Assembly (NCBI GenBank): GCA_002796995.1
Contig: PEKW01000005.1
Coordinates: forward strand, 62,001-126,000
Reading direction: 5' to 3'
Length of the DNA: 64,000 nucleotides
From: Rhizobium sp.
GTDB lineage: Bacteria > Pseudomonadota > Alphaproteobacteria > Rhizobiales > Rhizobiaceae
Positions 26,574 to 37,636 of this stretch are shown here, piece by piece. The notes beneath the pieces were generated by a model, which saw only the letters and a list, made by a program, of their open reading frames with translations, was not told the DNA's origin and did not search any database. The translations under genes were made by a program, and so were the position numbers. The first letter of the stretch is position 1. Every line of letters starts with the position of its first letter.

Positions 26574-27938
26574 TTATACGCCAAGCGATTTGAGTTTGCG
26601 ATGGAGCGCCGAGCGTTCCATGCCGACAAATTCCGCGGTGCGGGAAATGTTGCCGCCAAAGCGGTTGATCTGCGCGATCAGGTAGTCGCGCTCGAACATT
26701 TCGCGCGCTTCGCGCAGCGGCAGGGTCATGATGTGGGTGTCGTTGCGCGCGGAGATCTTCGGCAGCATGTCGGACAGGTCCTGCGGCAGCATTTCGGCGG
26801 TGATGTGCGTCTCGGCATTGTCGCTCTGCGCGAGAATCATCAGCCGCTCGATATTGTTGCGCAGCTGCCGGATATTGCCCGGCCAGTCATTGGCCTGCAG
26901 CACCGCCATCGCGTCCTCGCCGATCTTGCGGGCGCGAATGCCGGCCTGCTCGGAGATCTGCCGCATGAACATGTCGACGAGGAAGGGGATGTCCTCGCGC
27001 CGCTCAGCCAGCGCCGGTACCTTGACCGGCACGACCGCCAGCCGATGGAACAGGTCCTCGCGGAACCGGCCCTCGGCGATCAGGCTTTCGAGATTGTAGG
27101 CCGAGGACGAGATGATGCGCACGTCGACCTTGACCCGCTTCGACCCGCCGACCCGCTCGAACTGCTGTTCGACCAGAACGCGCAGGATCTTGTTCTGCGT
27201 CTCGCGCGGCATTTCGCCGATCTCGTCGAGATAGAGAATGCCGCGATGCGCCTCTTCCAGCGCGCCGATGCGGCGCGGCTGGCCGGGCGTGCCCTCGGTG
27301 CCGAACAACGCGATTTCCATGCGCTCGGGCGTGATCGTCGCGGCATTCAGGGCGACGAACGGGCCGGCGGCCCGCGCCGAGCGCTTGTGGATCATGCGGG
27401 CGACCAGTTCCTTGCCGGAACCGGACGGCCCGAAGATCATGATGCGGCTGTTGGTCGGGGCGATCTTCTCGATCGTCTGGCGCAGCTGCGAAACCGCGAC
27501 CGAGGTGCCGATCAGTTCGGCGGCATCGCCCGTGCGCTTCTTCAGCTCCGTCACTTCGCGCTTCAGCTTCGAGTTTTCCAGCGCCCGTTCGGCGATCAGG
27601 ATCAGCCGGTCGGACTTGAACGGCTTTTCGATGAAGTCGAAGGCGCCGCGCTTGATCGCCGAGACCGCGGTCTCGACATTGCCGTGGCCGGAGATCATCA
27701 CCACCGGGAGGTCCGGATGGCGGCTCTTGATCTCATCGAGCAGCGACAGGCCGTCGAGCCGGCTGCCCTGCATCCAGATGTCGAGGAAGACCAGGCGCGG
27801 GGCGCGGTCGGAGATCGCCGCAAGCGCGCTGTCCGCATCATGGGCGGTGCGCGTTTCGTGTCCCTCGTCGCTCAGAATACCCGAGACGATCTCGCGGATA
27901 TCCTCCTCGTCGTCGACTACCAGAATGTCAGAGGCCAT
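26574..27938 (-). CDS. ntrX: Response regulator NtrX (AAA+ / Fis domains, lacks GAFTGA)
   Basis: A 454-residue response regulator of the NtrYX system. The receiver domain (about residues 4-120) has phospho-acceptor Asp53 in VFLDIWMQG. The AAA+ domain has Walker A GPSGSGKE and Walker B LYLDEIGEMP, and a C-terminal Fis-type helix-turn-helix ends in ISRTAEFVGMERSALHRKL. The sigma54-contacting loop, GAFTGA in NtrC, is replaced here by TEGTPGQPRRIG. The protein is therefore unlikely to activate sigma54 promoters in the usual way and may act as a sigma70-type regulator. It overlaps the ntrY stop by 11 bp. Confidence 0.95.
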   Translation of the reverse strand: MASDILVVDDEEDIREIVSGILSDEGHETRTAHDADSALAAISDRAPRLVFLDIWMQGSRLDGLSLLDEIKSRHPDLPVVMISGHGNVETAVSAIKRGAFDFIEKPFKSDRLILIAERALENSKLKREVTELKKRTGDAAELIGTSVAVSQLRQTIEKIAPTNSRIMIFGPSGSGKELVARMIHKRSARAAGPFVALNAATITPERMEIALFGTEGTPGQPRRIGALEEAHRGILYLDEIGEMPRETQNKILRVLVEQQFERVGGSKRVKVDVRIISSSAYNLESLIAEGRFREDLFHRLAVVPVKVPALAERREDIPFLVDMFMRQISEQAGIRARKIGEDAMAVLQANDWPGNIRQLRNNIERLMILAQSDNAETHITAEMLPQDLSDMLPKISARNDTHIMTLPLREAREMFERDYLIAQINRFGGNISRTAEFVGMERSALHRKLKSLGV

Positions 27939-30225
27939 GGACCATTTCCCTGTTGCTTTCGGCGTCCATGGCGGCCGGCGTCTCGATCCGCGGCAGGACG
28001 ATGCGGATCATCGCTCCCCTGCCCCGGTCGAATTCCGCGGGTGCATCGTGCAGCTCCAGCTGTCCGCCATGTTCTTCGATAATCTTCTTCACGATGGCGA
28101 GGCCAAGGCCCGTGCCCTTGTCGCGCATCGTCATGTATGGCTCGAGAATGCGGTGCCGGTTCTCCACCGGCAGGCCGCGCCCGTTGTCGATCACGTCGAC
28201 CACGAAGCGATCCTGTTCGTGATCGAAGGCGGAGCGGATCAGCACCTTGCCGCCGTCCATCAATTCCTCGCGCGGCACCGCCTCGATCGCCTCGACCGCG
28301 TTCTTGATCAGGTTGCCGACCGCCTGGCCGAGCATGCGCGCGTCGAAGCTGCCCTCGAGCGGCTCGTCGCCGAATTCGCGCGTGAACGTGATGTCGTGAT
28401 GGCCCATCTCGCGCAGGAACACCGCATCGCGCAGGATATGCCGCAGGTCCGACCGCTGCTTGGCGGGCTTCGGCATGCGGGCGAAGGCGGAGAATTCGTC
28501 GACCATGCGGCCGATGTCCTCGACCTGGCGCACGATCGTATCCGTGCACTGGTCGAACACCGCCCGGTCGTCCTCGGCGATCTGCTTGCCGTAGCGGCGC
28601 TTCAGTCGCTCCGCGGAGAGCTGGATCGGCGTCAGCGGGTTCTTGATCTCGTGGGCGATGCGGCGCGCGACATCGGCCCAGGCCGTCGACCGCTGGGCGA
28701 TCACCAGGTCGGTGATGTCGTCGAGCGTGATGACGTAGCTGTCGGCCGAGCCGCGCGTTTCCTCGCGCGTCACCTGCACGTTGAGGGTGCGTTCCTTGCC
28801 GCCGCGGATCAGGTTGATCTGTTCGCGATATTCGCCGCGGTGCCTGACGGCCGCCTCGGCGAGCACGCGATCGACCTCCGGAGCCACGAGGTTGAGCTTC
28901 TTGCCGATCAGCTCTTCCGTCGGCAGAGCGAGGAAATATTCGGCGGACGGGTTGACGATGGTGATGACGCCGTCGTCCTCGACGCCGATGACGGCCGCCG
29001 TCACGCCCGAGAGCACCGCCTCGATGAAGCGCCGGCGGTCGTCGACCTCGTCCTTGGCCTCGAGGATTTCGTCGCGCTGGGTGCGGATCTGCGAGATCAT
29101 CTTGTTGAACGTGCGCGACAGGCTGCCGACGTCGCCGTCGGCGACACGCACTGGCACGATGACGTTCCAGTTGCCCGAGGCGATGCTGTCGGCCGCCCCG
29201 ATCAGTAGCCTGATCGGTCGCACGATCCGGTCGGCGACGGCGATCGCGGTCCAGATGGCGGCGAGCAGCACAATCAGTGCAAAACCGAGATAGAGCACGG
29301 CAAAGGCGATCTGCAGCGTCGTGCGGCCGGCTTCCATCGCCTTGTATTCGGCCGTATTCTCCTCCATCAGCCGCATGGCGGACATGACCTTCGGATCGAC
29401 GGCGCGGATCGTGTAGAGGAAGGTCCCCGAGATCGAATCGAGCTTGATGATCGCGCCGACCAGATTGGTGACCCCCGGCGGGATCAGCGTCGGCTGGCCT
29501 GCGGCGGCACTCTCGAGCGCATCCTTCGGAATGGCCGGCAGCGGCTTGTCGGTCGAGATCTCCGCCTGGGTAATGGCTGAGCCGTCCTGGCGCACGAGGA
29601 AGGCGCCGAGCAGGCCGCGGCCCTTGGCCTGGCGTGTCAGAAGCTGCACGAAACCGGTCCGGTCGAGATAGTAGAGCGACCGGTTGCGCTCCAGGTCGTT
29701 CGCCATCGACACGGTCTGGCCCTGGAGATAGCTGGCGTTCTCCATCATGTAGGCCTGGGCGATGTTCATCGACGACGAGACGATCGACTGGGTTCGGATC
29801 GAGAACCAACGGTCGAGGCCGACATTGAGCGTGATGCTGGCGAAGATCGCCACCAGGATCGCCGGCGTGATCGCGACGATCGAGAAAAGCACGACGATTC
29901 GCACATGCAGCCGCGCCGCCGCCCGGCCCTTGGTGCGCGCACGCACCAGCCGGGTGACCTCGCGGCCGATCAGGAACATCAGGCCGACGATGAATAGCGA
30001 ATTGATGATGGCCGAGGCGATCAGCACGTTCGACGTGGGCTCGATCGAGGTCAGGCCGAGCAGCACGGGCAGCGTGAAGACCGCGCAGGCCAGTGCGCCG
30101 CCGGCGAGAGCCAGTCCCGGAAGGGCGAAGGATGCCCGGCGATCCTGCGCCAAAGCGGGATCGCTTTCCGCCACGGATTCGGTCATTCGCCTGATCATTA
30201 ACAAGAACTCCCGCGCTCTGCGCAT
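27928..30225 (-). CDS. ntrY: Sensor histidine kinase NtrY
   Basis: An inner-membrane sensor kinase of up to 765 residues, partner of NtrX in nitrogen, redox and envelope signalling. Order of parts: several N-terminal transmembrane segments (about residues 33-120), a periplasmic region (about 125-300), another transmembrane segment (FAVLYLGFALIVLLAAIW), HAMP, PAS, the DHp helix with the phosphorylated histidine ([20 protein letters not shown]) and the ATPase domain (DNGRGLP, GTGLGLAIVKKI). ATGs at 30198 and 30186 are alternative starts, each with some ribosome-site support. ntrX follows with an 11-bp overlap, and ntrC lies upstream. Confidence 0.95.
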   Translation of the reverse strand: MRRAREFLLMIRRMTESVAESDPALAQDRRASFALPGLALAGGALACAVFTLPVLLGLTSIEPTSNVLIASAIINSLFIVGLMFLIGREVTRLVRARTKGRAAARLHVRIVVLFSIVAITPAILVAIFASITLNVGLDRWFSIRTQSIVSSSMNIAQAYMMENASYLQGQTVSMANDLERNRSLYYLDRTGFVQLLTRQAKGRGLLGAFLVRQDGSAITQAEISTDKPLPAIPKDALESAAAGQPTLIPPGVTNLVGAIIKLDSISGTFLYTIRAVDPKVMSAMRLMEENTAEYKAMEAGRTTLQIAFAVLYLGFALIVLLAAIWTAIAVADRIVRPIRLLIGAADSIASGNWNVIVPVRVADGDVGSLSRTFNKMISQIRTQRDEILEAKDEVDDRRRFIEAVLSGVTAAVIGVEDDGVITIVNPSAEYFLALPTEELIGKKLNLVAPEVDRVLAEAAVRHRGEYREQINLIRGGKERTLNVQVTREETRGSADSYVITLDDITDLVIAQRSTAWADVARRIAHEIKNPLTPIQLSAERLKRRYGKQIAEDDRAVFDQCTDTIVRQVEDIGRMVDEFSAFARMPKPAKQRSDLRHILRDAVFLREMGHHDITFTREFGDEPLEGSFDARMLGQAVGNLIKNAVEAIEAVPREELMDGGKVLIRSAFDHEQDRFVVDVIDNGRGLPVENRHRILEPYMTMRDKGTGLGLAIVKKIIEEHGGQLELHDAPAEFDRGRGAMIRIVLPRIETPAAMDAESNREMVHGL

Positions 30226-30334
30226 GACGAGCTGTTCCCCGATTTCGCGCAGACGACGACGGTCGTGGGAGTCACGACCTCGTGTCCATTGAGCAACGCA
30301 TTGTGGCGAAAATGCAACGGGCGTCGTCGGCTTG

Positions 30335-31782
<1,448 letters not shown>

Positions 31783-31786
<4 letters not shown>

Positions 31787-32919
31787 CGGGTGCTTCCTGT
31801 GGAGTTCGCCGGAAAGGAGTCGTCGAGCGCGATGTCCTTGGAGACGGGCATCAGCACGCGGAACGTGGTTCGGTTGGCCTGGCTTTCGCATTCGACGATG
31901 CCGCCATGGCCGTCGATGATCTTGGCGACCAGCGCCAGCCCCAGGCCGGAGCCGTTGGTCTTGGTGGTGATGAACGGATCGAACAGGTGCGGCAGCAGGT
32001 CGGACGGGACGCCCGGACCGTTGTCGTGCACGCAGAATTCGAGCGGCAGCGAGATCTTTTCGCGCGTGCCCGCCACCGATAGCCGGATGCCCGGTCGATA
32101 GGCGGTGGTCAGCTGGATTTCGCCGTCGGGCCGGTCCCCGATCGCTTCCGCCGCGTTCTTGATGAGGTTGAGAAAGACCTGCACCAGCTGGTCGCGATTG
32201 GCATAGACCGCGGGCAGCGAGGGATCGTAATTCTCGGTGATCTTGATGTGACGGGCGAAGCCGGCCTTGGCGATCGCCTTCACATGGTCGAGCACCGAGT
32301 GAATGTTGAGCGCGATCCGGTCGACCGGACGCTCGTCGGAGAAGACCTCCATGCGGTCGACCAGCGAGACGATGCGGTCTGTCTCGTCGCAGATCAGCCG
32401 GGTCAGCGGCCGGTCTTCGTCGGGTACCGAGGTCTCGAGCAGCTGGGCGGCGCCGCGAATGCCCGAAAGCGGGTTCTTGATCTCATGCGCCAGCATGGAG
32501 GCAAGCCCCGTTACCGAGCGGGCCGCGGTGCGGTGCGTCAGTTGCCGGTCGATCTTGTCGGCCATCGAGCGTTCCTGCAGCACCACGACGACGCTGCCCG
32601 GCTGGCTGAGCACCGGGGCGACATAGAGGTCGACGAGCTTTTCCTGGCCGAGCCGCGGCGAGCTGAGGTCGACGCGGTACTCGTTGACCGGCGCGCGGCG
32701 CTCGCGCACCTGCTCGATCAGCGCCAGAAGCGGGCTGCCGAAGGGAATGAAGGTGGAGATGCGGTAGCGCCGCAGATGGCTGGCGCTCGCCCCGAAGAAG
32801 GCCTCGGCCTCCCAGTTGGCGAAGGCGATATGCCCGTCGGAATCGACCATGACCACCGGATGCTGGATGGCATTCAGCACCGCCATGGCCACGCTGTTGC
32901 TTAGGTTTTCGTCGGTCAT
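31783..32919 (-). CDS. ntrB: Nitrogen sensor kinase NtrB
   Basis: A 378-residue soluble histidine kinase/phosphatase for NtrC, controlled by PII proteins. An N-terminal PAS domain (about residues 8-115, from [20 protein letters not shown]) is followed by the DHp helix [20 protein letters not shown] with the phosphorylated His and the ATP-binding domain (N box [29 protein letters not shown]). No transmembrane segments. Start at [12 protein letters not shown] overlaps the dihydrouridine synthase stop by 4 bp, and its stop overlaps ntrC by 4 bp, so dus-ntrB-ntrC are translationally coupled. Confidence 0.97.
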
Positions 32920-33920
32920 GCAGCCTCCCGCCGGCGATCCGTATCCATTGCCGCATCCGCGAGGCATCGCGCCAGCGCCTTCGAGACGAAGGCGGAATCC
33001 CTGGATGTCATGATTTCCGCCTTTTGCGCCGCCGGCACATGCGGCGCGAACCGTTCCAGGTACCAGCCGACATGTTTGCGCGCGTGCCTTACTCCGACAT
33101 CCGCGCCGTAGTGATCGAGCATCTCTTCATAGTGCCCGGCGGCCAGCTCCGGGATCTCGTTGCGATCCGGTCCCGCATGGCCGGCGACCCAGCCGGCATG
33201 CCACGGCCGTCCCTGGCAGGCGCGGCCGACCATCACCGCATCGGCGCCCGAACGGCGGCGGATCTCCTCGGCGTCCTCGCGGGTCTCGACATCGCCATTG
33301 GCGACGAGCGGCACGGAGACCACGTCGCGCACGGCGGCGATCGCGTCCCAGTCGGCCCTTCCCTCGTAGAACTGCATGCGGGTGCGGCCATGCACGATGA
33401 TCATCTGCACGCCGGCCGCCTCTGCACGGGCGGCGATCTCGGGCGCATTCAGCGAATTCTCGTCCCAGCCCAGGCGCATCTTCAGCGTCACCGGAACCTT
33501 GACGGCCCGAACCGTCGCTTCCACAAGCGACAGGGCGTGATCGGGATCACGCATCAGCGCCGAGCCGGAATAGCCACCGATCACCTTCTTCGCCGGGCAC
33601 CCCATGTTGATGTCGATGATGTCGGCGCCGTTGGCCTCGGCGATCCGCGCAGCCTCTGCCATCCAGTGGGCCTCCCGGCCGGCAAGCTGGACCATGTGCG
33701 GCGTCAGACCGGCACCCTTCAGGCGCGACCAGGATTCGGCGTCGTTGTGCACCAGCTCCTTGCTGGCGACCATCTCGGTCACGACCAGGCCGGCGCCAAA
33801 ACGCCAGGCGAGCTGCCGGAACGGCAAATCGCTTACACCGGACATCGGAGCGAGGATCACGCGATTGCGGATCGCGATCGGACCGATCTCGAACGGTGAC
33901 TGCAGTGTGCTTGAACTCAA
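32916..33920 (-). CDS. dusB: tRNA-dihydrouridine synthase (NifR3/DusB family)
   Basis: A 334-residue flavoenzyme that reduces uridine to dihydrouridine in the D loop of tRNAs. Evidence: [20 protein letters not shown], the catalytic cysteine loop [20 protein letters not shown], the FMN-binding [15 protein letters not shown] and [15 protein letters not shown]. It is the classic first gene of the rhizobial nifR3-ntrBC operon. The start is TTG at 33920; no better start is near. Between it and the divergent ispDF lies 150 bp of AT-rich sequence that probably holds both promoters, including the one for ntrBC. Confidence 0.95.
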   Translation of the reverse strand: MSSSTLQSPFEIGPIAIRNRVILAPMSGVSDLPFRQLAWRFGAGLVVTEMVASKELVHNDAESWSRLKGAGLTPHMVQLAGREAHWMAEAARIAEANGADIIDINMGCPAKKVIGGYSGSALMRDPDHALSLVEATVRAVKVPVTLKMRLGWDENSLNAPEIAARAEAAGVQMIIVHGRTRMQFYEGRADWDAIAAVRDVVSVPLVANGDVETREDAEEIRRRSGADAVMVGRACQGRPWHAGWVAGHAGPDRNEIPELAAGHYEEMLDHYGADVGVRHARKHVGWYLERFAPHVPAAQKAEIMTSRDSAFVSKALARCLADAAMDTDRRREAA

Positions 33921-34070
33921 TTGATTATCTTTCAGGCATTCGAGGTATATGCACGATTTTTAGCCATTAAATATCGCCTTGCCAAGGGCTTTCCTCGAGC
34001 CTGCAACTAAATTCGAACGGATGCTGGAAAATCGATCTGGCAGCCGGTAGACCACACCCACGAGTTTTCT

Positions 34071-35303
34071 ATGTCAAGGCCGGACACTGCAATGCAGCAA
34101 TGCACGAATACAGCCATCGGCATCATCGTCGTCGCCGCGGGACGCGGCGAGCGTGCCGGCTCATCTGTCGAGGGACCCAAACAATACAGGCGAATCGGTG
34201 GAAAGCCGGTGATCGTCCACGCGCTGGAGCGATTTATTGCCTGGCCGAAGGCGGCAAGGATCGTCGCGGTCATTCATCCCGACGACACCGGACTTTTCGA
34301 GGATGCGCGGAACGGCCTGTCCGGCGGCGCGGCGATCGATATGTGCTTCGGCGGCAAGACGCGTCAGCAATCCGTTCTGGCGGGGCTGAGGGCGCTGTCC
34401 GGCTCCGGCATCACCCATGTGATGATCCACGACGCGGTGCGGCCGTTCTTCGACGAGGACCTGCTCGAGCGGATCGCTGCGGGGATCGAGGCCGGCGAGA
34501 CCTGCCTTTTGCCCGCCATGCCCGTCACCGACACGCTGAAGCGCGGCGATGCGGCCGGGCTCGTCGTCGAGACCGTCCCGCGTGCCGGCCTGTTCGGCGC
34601 CCAGACCCCGCAGACCTTCGCCTATCCTGCGATCCTTGCGGCCCACGAGGCGGCCGCGACATCCGGGTTGGACGATTTTACGGACGACGCCTCGATCGCC
34701 GAATGGGCGGGCCTGCCGGTCCGCCTGGTCCAAGGCTCGCCCGACAATGTGAAACTGACGCTGCAGAGAGATATCGCCATGGCCGATGCCAAGCTCACCC
34801 GCCAGAGCCTCCCGGACGTGCGCACCGGCAACGGCTACGACGTACATCAGCTCGTGCCGGGCGACGGGGTCACGCTCTGCGGCATCTTCATCCCGCACGA
34901 TCAGGCGCTGAAGGGCCATTCCGATGCGGATGTCGCCCTGCATGCCCTGACCGATGCGCTGCTCGCCACCTGCGGCGCCGGCGACATCGGCGACCATTTC
35001 CCGCCCTCCGATCCGCAGTGGAAGGGTGCGCCTTCGCGAATCTTCCTCGAACATGCGGCAAAGATCGTCCGTAAGGCCGGCGGCACCATCATGAATGCCG
35101 ACATCTCGCTGATCGCCGAGGCGCCGAAGATCGGTCCCCACCGCCAGGCCATGCGCGAGAAGCTCGCCGAGGTGCTGGCCATTTCGCTCGATCGCTGCTC
35201 GGTCAAGGCGACCACCAACGAGACCATCGGCTTCGTCGGCCGCCGCGAGGGCATTGCCGCGATCGCCACCGCAACCGTCGTCTTTGCAGGAGACGCCCCA
35301 TGA
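34071..35303 (+). CDS. ispDF: Bifunctional IspD/IspF isoprenoid biosynthesis enzyme
   Basis: A 410-residue fusion catalysing two steps of the MEP pathway. The N-terminal IspD domain (about residues 15-235; MEP cytidylyltransferase) has [23 protein letters not shown] and HDAVRPFF. The C-terminal IspF domain (about 250-410; 2-C-methyl-D-erythritol 2,4-cyclodiphosphate synthase) has [51 protein letters not shown] and [11 protein letters not shown]. The fusion is typical of Alphaproteobacteria. Start at 34071; ATG at 34092 is an alternative. The stop overlaps cinA by 4 bp. Confidence 0.96.
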   Translation: MSRPDTAMQQCTNTAIGIIVVAAGRGERAGSSVEGPKQYRRIGGKPVIVHALERFIAWPKAARIVAVIHPDDTGLFEDARNGLSGGAAIDMCFGGKTRQQSVLAGLRALSGSGITHVMIHDAVRPFFDEDLLERIAAGIEAGETCLLPAMPVTDTLKRGDAAGLVVETVPRAGLFGAQTPQTFAYPAILAAHEAAATSGLDDFTDDASIAEWAGLPVRLVQGSPDNVKLTLQRDIAMADAKLTRQSLPDVRTGNGYDVHQLVPGDGVTLCGIFIPHDQALKGHSDADVALHALTDALLATCGAGDIGDHFPPSDPQWKGAPSRIFLEHAAKIVRKAGGTIMNADISLIAEAPKIGPHRQAMREKLAEVLAISLDRCSVKATTNETIGFVGRREGIAAIATATVVFAGDAP

Positions 35304-35797
35304 GCCTTTATCCGGCCGACATCGAAGCCATGGCGGCCCGGATCATTGCCGTCTTCGGTGCGCGCAGGCTGACGCTTGCAACGGCCGAATCCTGCACCGG
35401 CGGCCTTATCGCCGGCGCGCTCACCGAGATCTCCGGATCGTCCGCCGTGGTCGACCGCGGTTTCGTCACCTATTCCAACCAGGCCAAGATCGACCTGCTC
35501 GGCGTTGGCTCCGAGACGCTGGAGCGTTGCGGTGCCGTGTCGCGGCAGACGGCCATGGAAATGGTCGAGGGGGCCCTGAGCCGCTCGGGCTGCGACGTGG
35601 CCGTGGCAGTCACCGGCATTGCCGGTCCGGGCGGCGGCACGGACGAGAAGCCGGTTGGCCTGGTCCATCTGGCGGCGAGATCGCTGAGCGGCCCCCTCCT
35701 CCACCGCGAAATGCGCTACGGCCAGATCGGCCGCGCCGAAATCCGCCTGGCGACGGTTCGCACCGCGCTCGACATGCTGATCGAGGCGGCAGGCTGA
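35300..35797 (+). CDS. CinA-family nicotinamide-nucleotide amidase (PncC)
   Basis: A 165-residue protein corresponding to the C-terminal CinA/PncC domain alone. Known members deamidate nicotinamide mononucleotide to nicotinate mononucleotide, recycling NAD. Motifs: [20 protein letters not shown] with the catalytic serine region, [28 protein letters not shown] and [18 protein letters not shown]. It overlaps ispDF by 4 bp and is followed after 1 bp by a GH8 glycosidase gene. Confidence 0.94.
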   Translation: MSLYPADIEAMAARIIAVFGARRLTLATAESCTGGLIAGALTEISGSSAVVDRGFVTYSNQAKIDLLGVGSETLERCGAVSRQTAMEMVEGALSRSGCDVAVAVTGIAGPGGGTDEKPVGLVHLAARSLSGPLLHREMRYGQIGRAEIRLATVRTALDMLIEAAG

Positions 35798-35798
35798 A

Positions 35799-37070
35799 AT
35801 GGCCAAGCCGAAGCGGATCGCCCGGATCGCCCGCACCGCGCTGAACGCCGCGCTGGCGCTCTGCCTGACGGCATGGTCCGTGCCGGCCGCCGCCTCCCCT
35901 TATGCGCCGGGCTCCATTGCGCCGACAGCCGACCAGGCGGTGCTCGACCGGGCACTCTCAGAATTTTACAGCCAGTGGAAGTCGATCTATCTGCGCGAGG
36001 GCTGCGGCGAAGGCCGCGTGCTGGTGCGAACCGACGGCGACGGCAAGCCCACCTATGGTGGTTCGGCCAAGGCGACGATCACGGTCTCCGAGGCGCATGG
36101 CTACGGCATGCTCGCAACCGTGATGATGGCGGATGTCGATGCCGACGCTCATCGCCTGTTCGACGGCATGCTGCGCTTCTTCCACGACCATCCGGCCAAG
36201 TCCGATCCCGGCCTCATGGCCTGGAACCAGGTGGCGGACTGCACGGATGCCGGCGAGGACGTCGGGGGCTCCAACAGCGCGACCGACGGCGATCTCGACA
36301 TCGCCTATGCCCTGCTGCTGGCCGAGCGCCGCTGGGGCAATGACGGCACGTTCAACTATGGCGCCGAAGCCCGGCGCGGGATGACCGCCATCCTCGCCCA
36401 TGAAGTCAATCAGCCCGGAAACATCCTGCTGATCGGCGACTGGGCGAAGTCCGGAGACGACGCGACCTATGCCGCGACCACCCGTTCGTCGGACTTCATG
36501 CAGTCCCATTTCGCCGCCTTCGCCGAACGCACAGGCGACAAGCGCTGGCTCGACCTGCGCGACGCGATCTATGGCGTCATCGCCACCGTCGGCAAGAAAT
36601 ACTCCCCCCGCACCGGCCTCATGCCCGATTTCATCGTCGGCCTGCCGGACAAGCCGAAACCCGCGCCGGCCGGCTTTCTCGAAGGCGACCATGACGGCGG
36701 CTATTCGTGGAACGCTGCCCGTTATCCGTGGCGGGTCGGCTTGGATTTCCTGCTCACCGGCGACGAGCGGGCGCTGAAGGCGCTCCGCCCGCTGAACACC
36801 TGGGCAAGACAGGCAACCAAGGGCCGGCCTGAGCGCTTCGCGGACACCTACCGGCTGAACGGCAAACCCGCTCCCGACGCCGGCCACGACCAGATGGCTT
36901 TCGTCTCCATGCTCGCCGTATCCGCCATGATCGATGCCGACAACCAGGACTGGCTCGACGCCCTGTGGGCCGCGATGGAGACGAAGCCGGTGGCCGAGGA
37001 AGACTATTTCGGCAATACGCTGAAGCTGATGGCGATGATCGCCGTCACCGGTCACTGGGCCAGGCCCTGA
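35799..37070 (+). CDS. Secreted glycoside hydrolase family 8 (endoglucanase-like)
   Basis: A 423-residue exported enzyme. A Sec signal peptide (KRIARIARTALNAALALCLTAWSVPAAAS) is cut near residue 33. The GH8 fold is shown by the general acid Glu98 in TVSEAHGYGMLATVMM, the DPGLMAWNQVADC segment, and the GH8 signature with Asp163 in SATDGDLDIAYALLLAERRWG. Known GH8 enzymes are endo-beta-1,4-glucanases, chitosanases, licheninases and xylanases; several trim cellulose in bacterial cellulose synthesis. No cellulose synthase genes are nearby. It starts 1 bp after cinA's stop, so it is probably co-translated with ispDF-cinA, an unusual context. Confidence 0.92.
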   Translation: MAKPKRIARIARTALNAALALCLTAWSVPAAASPYAPGSIAPTADQAVLDRALSEFYSQWKSIYLREGCGEGRVLVRTDGDGKPTYGGSAKATITVSEAHGYGMLATVMMADVDADAHRLFDGMLRFFHDHPAKSDPGLMAWNQVADCTDAGEDVGGSNSATDGDLDIAYALLLAERRWGNDGTFNYGAEARRGMTAILAHEVNQPGNILLIGDWAKSGDDATYAATTRSSDFMQSHFAAFAERTGDKRWLDLRDAIYGVIATVGKKYSPRTGLMPDFIVGLPDKPKPAPAGFLEGDHDGGYSWNAARYPWRVGLDFLLTGDERALKALRPLNTWARQATKGRPERFADTYRLNGKPAPDAGHDQMAFVSMLAVSAMIDADNQDWLDALWAAMETKPVAEEDYFGNTLKLMAMIAVTGHWARP

Positions 37071-37080
37071 TCCCCAAGGG

Positions 37081-37095
37081 CAGGGCAAAGCCCTG
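37081..37095. terminator. Small hairpin between convergent GH8 and ratA-like genes
   Basis: CAGGGC-AAA-GCCCTG lies in the 40-bp gap between the two convergent genes, within a pair of CCCTGATCCC direct repeats. There is no T-run, so termination is only suggested. Confidence 0.3.
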
Positions 37096-37110
37096 ATCCC
37101 AGGGTCGCGG

Positions 37111-37560
37111 TCAGTCGGTGTAGATCTTGTCGGCCCGGGTCTCGAAGGCTTCGGCGAACATGCGGAAGGCGCGGTCGAACATCGAGCCCATCAGCGCGCC
37201 GAGAATGCGGTTCTTGAACTCGTAGTCGATGAAGAAATGCACCGAGCAGCCGCCGTCGCGGCCCATCTCGAAGCGCCAGCGATTGTCGAGATAGCGGAAC
37301 GGCCCCTCGATATACTTGACGTCGATGGCAAGTTCCGCCGGGTTCAGCAGCACCTGCGTGGTGAAGGTCTCGCGGATCGCCTTGTAGCCGACCGTCATGT
37401 CGGCGATCAGCAGCTCCTTGCCGTCACGCTCGCGCTGCGAGCGGACGGTCAGTGCCTCGCACAGCGGCAGGAATTCCGGATAGCGTTCCACATCGGCGAC
37501 GAGAGCGTACATCCGTTCGGGAGAATGCTTGACGGGACGGCGGGTTTCGAACTGGGGCAT
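37111..37560 (-). CDS. RatA/COQ10-like START-domain protein
   Basis: A 149-residue polyketide cyclase/START-fold protein. Family features: KHSPERMYALVADVERYPEF, LPLCEALTV, MTVGYKAIRETFTT, GPFRYLDNRWRF and DYEFKNRILGALMGSMFDRA. Eukaryotic and alphaproteobacterial members of this group bind ubiquinone and help respiration (COQ10); in E. coli, RatA was described as inhibiting ribosome assembly, hence the toxin name. With no antitoxin-like RatB next to it and respiratory neighbours, the quinone-chaperone role is more likely. Confidence 0.9.
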   Translation of the reverse strand: MPQFETRRPVKHSPERMYALVADVERYPEFLPLCEALTVRSQRERDGKELLIADMTVGYKAIRETFTTQVLLNPAELAIDVKYIEGPFRYLDNRWRFEMGRDGGCSVHFFIDYEFKNRILGALMGSMFDRAFRMFAEAFETRADKIYTD

Positions 37561-37636
37561 AGTCGCTCAACTAGCCGCTCGCCCAAGCGAGATCAAGGGG
37601 TCTGAGGCAGCGCGACAACGACAATCCGACGACCTG

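Noticed and set aside
37111..37560. Toxin-antitoxin pair based on the RatA name
   Set aside because: No RatB or other antitoxin-like gene is adjacent and the sequence fits COQ10-like quinone-binding proteins, so a TA system is not supported.
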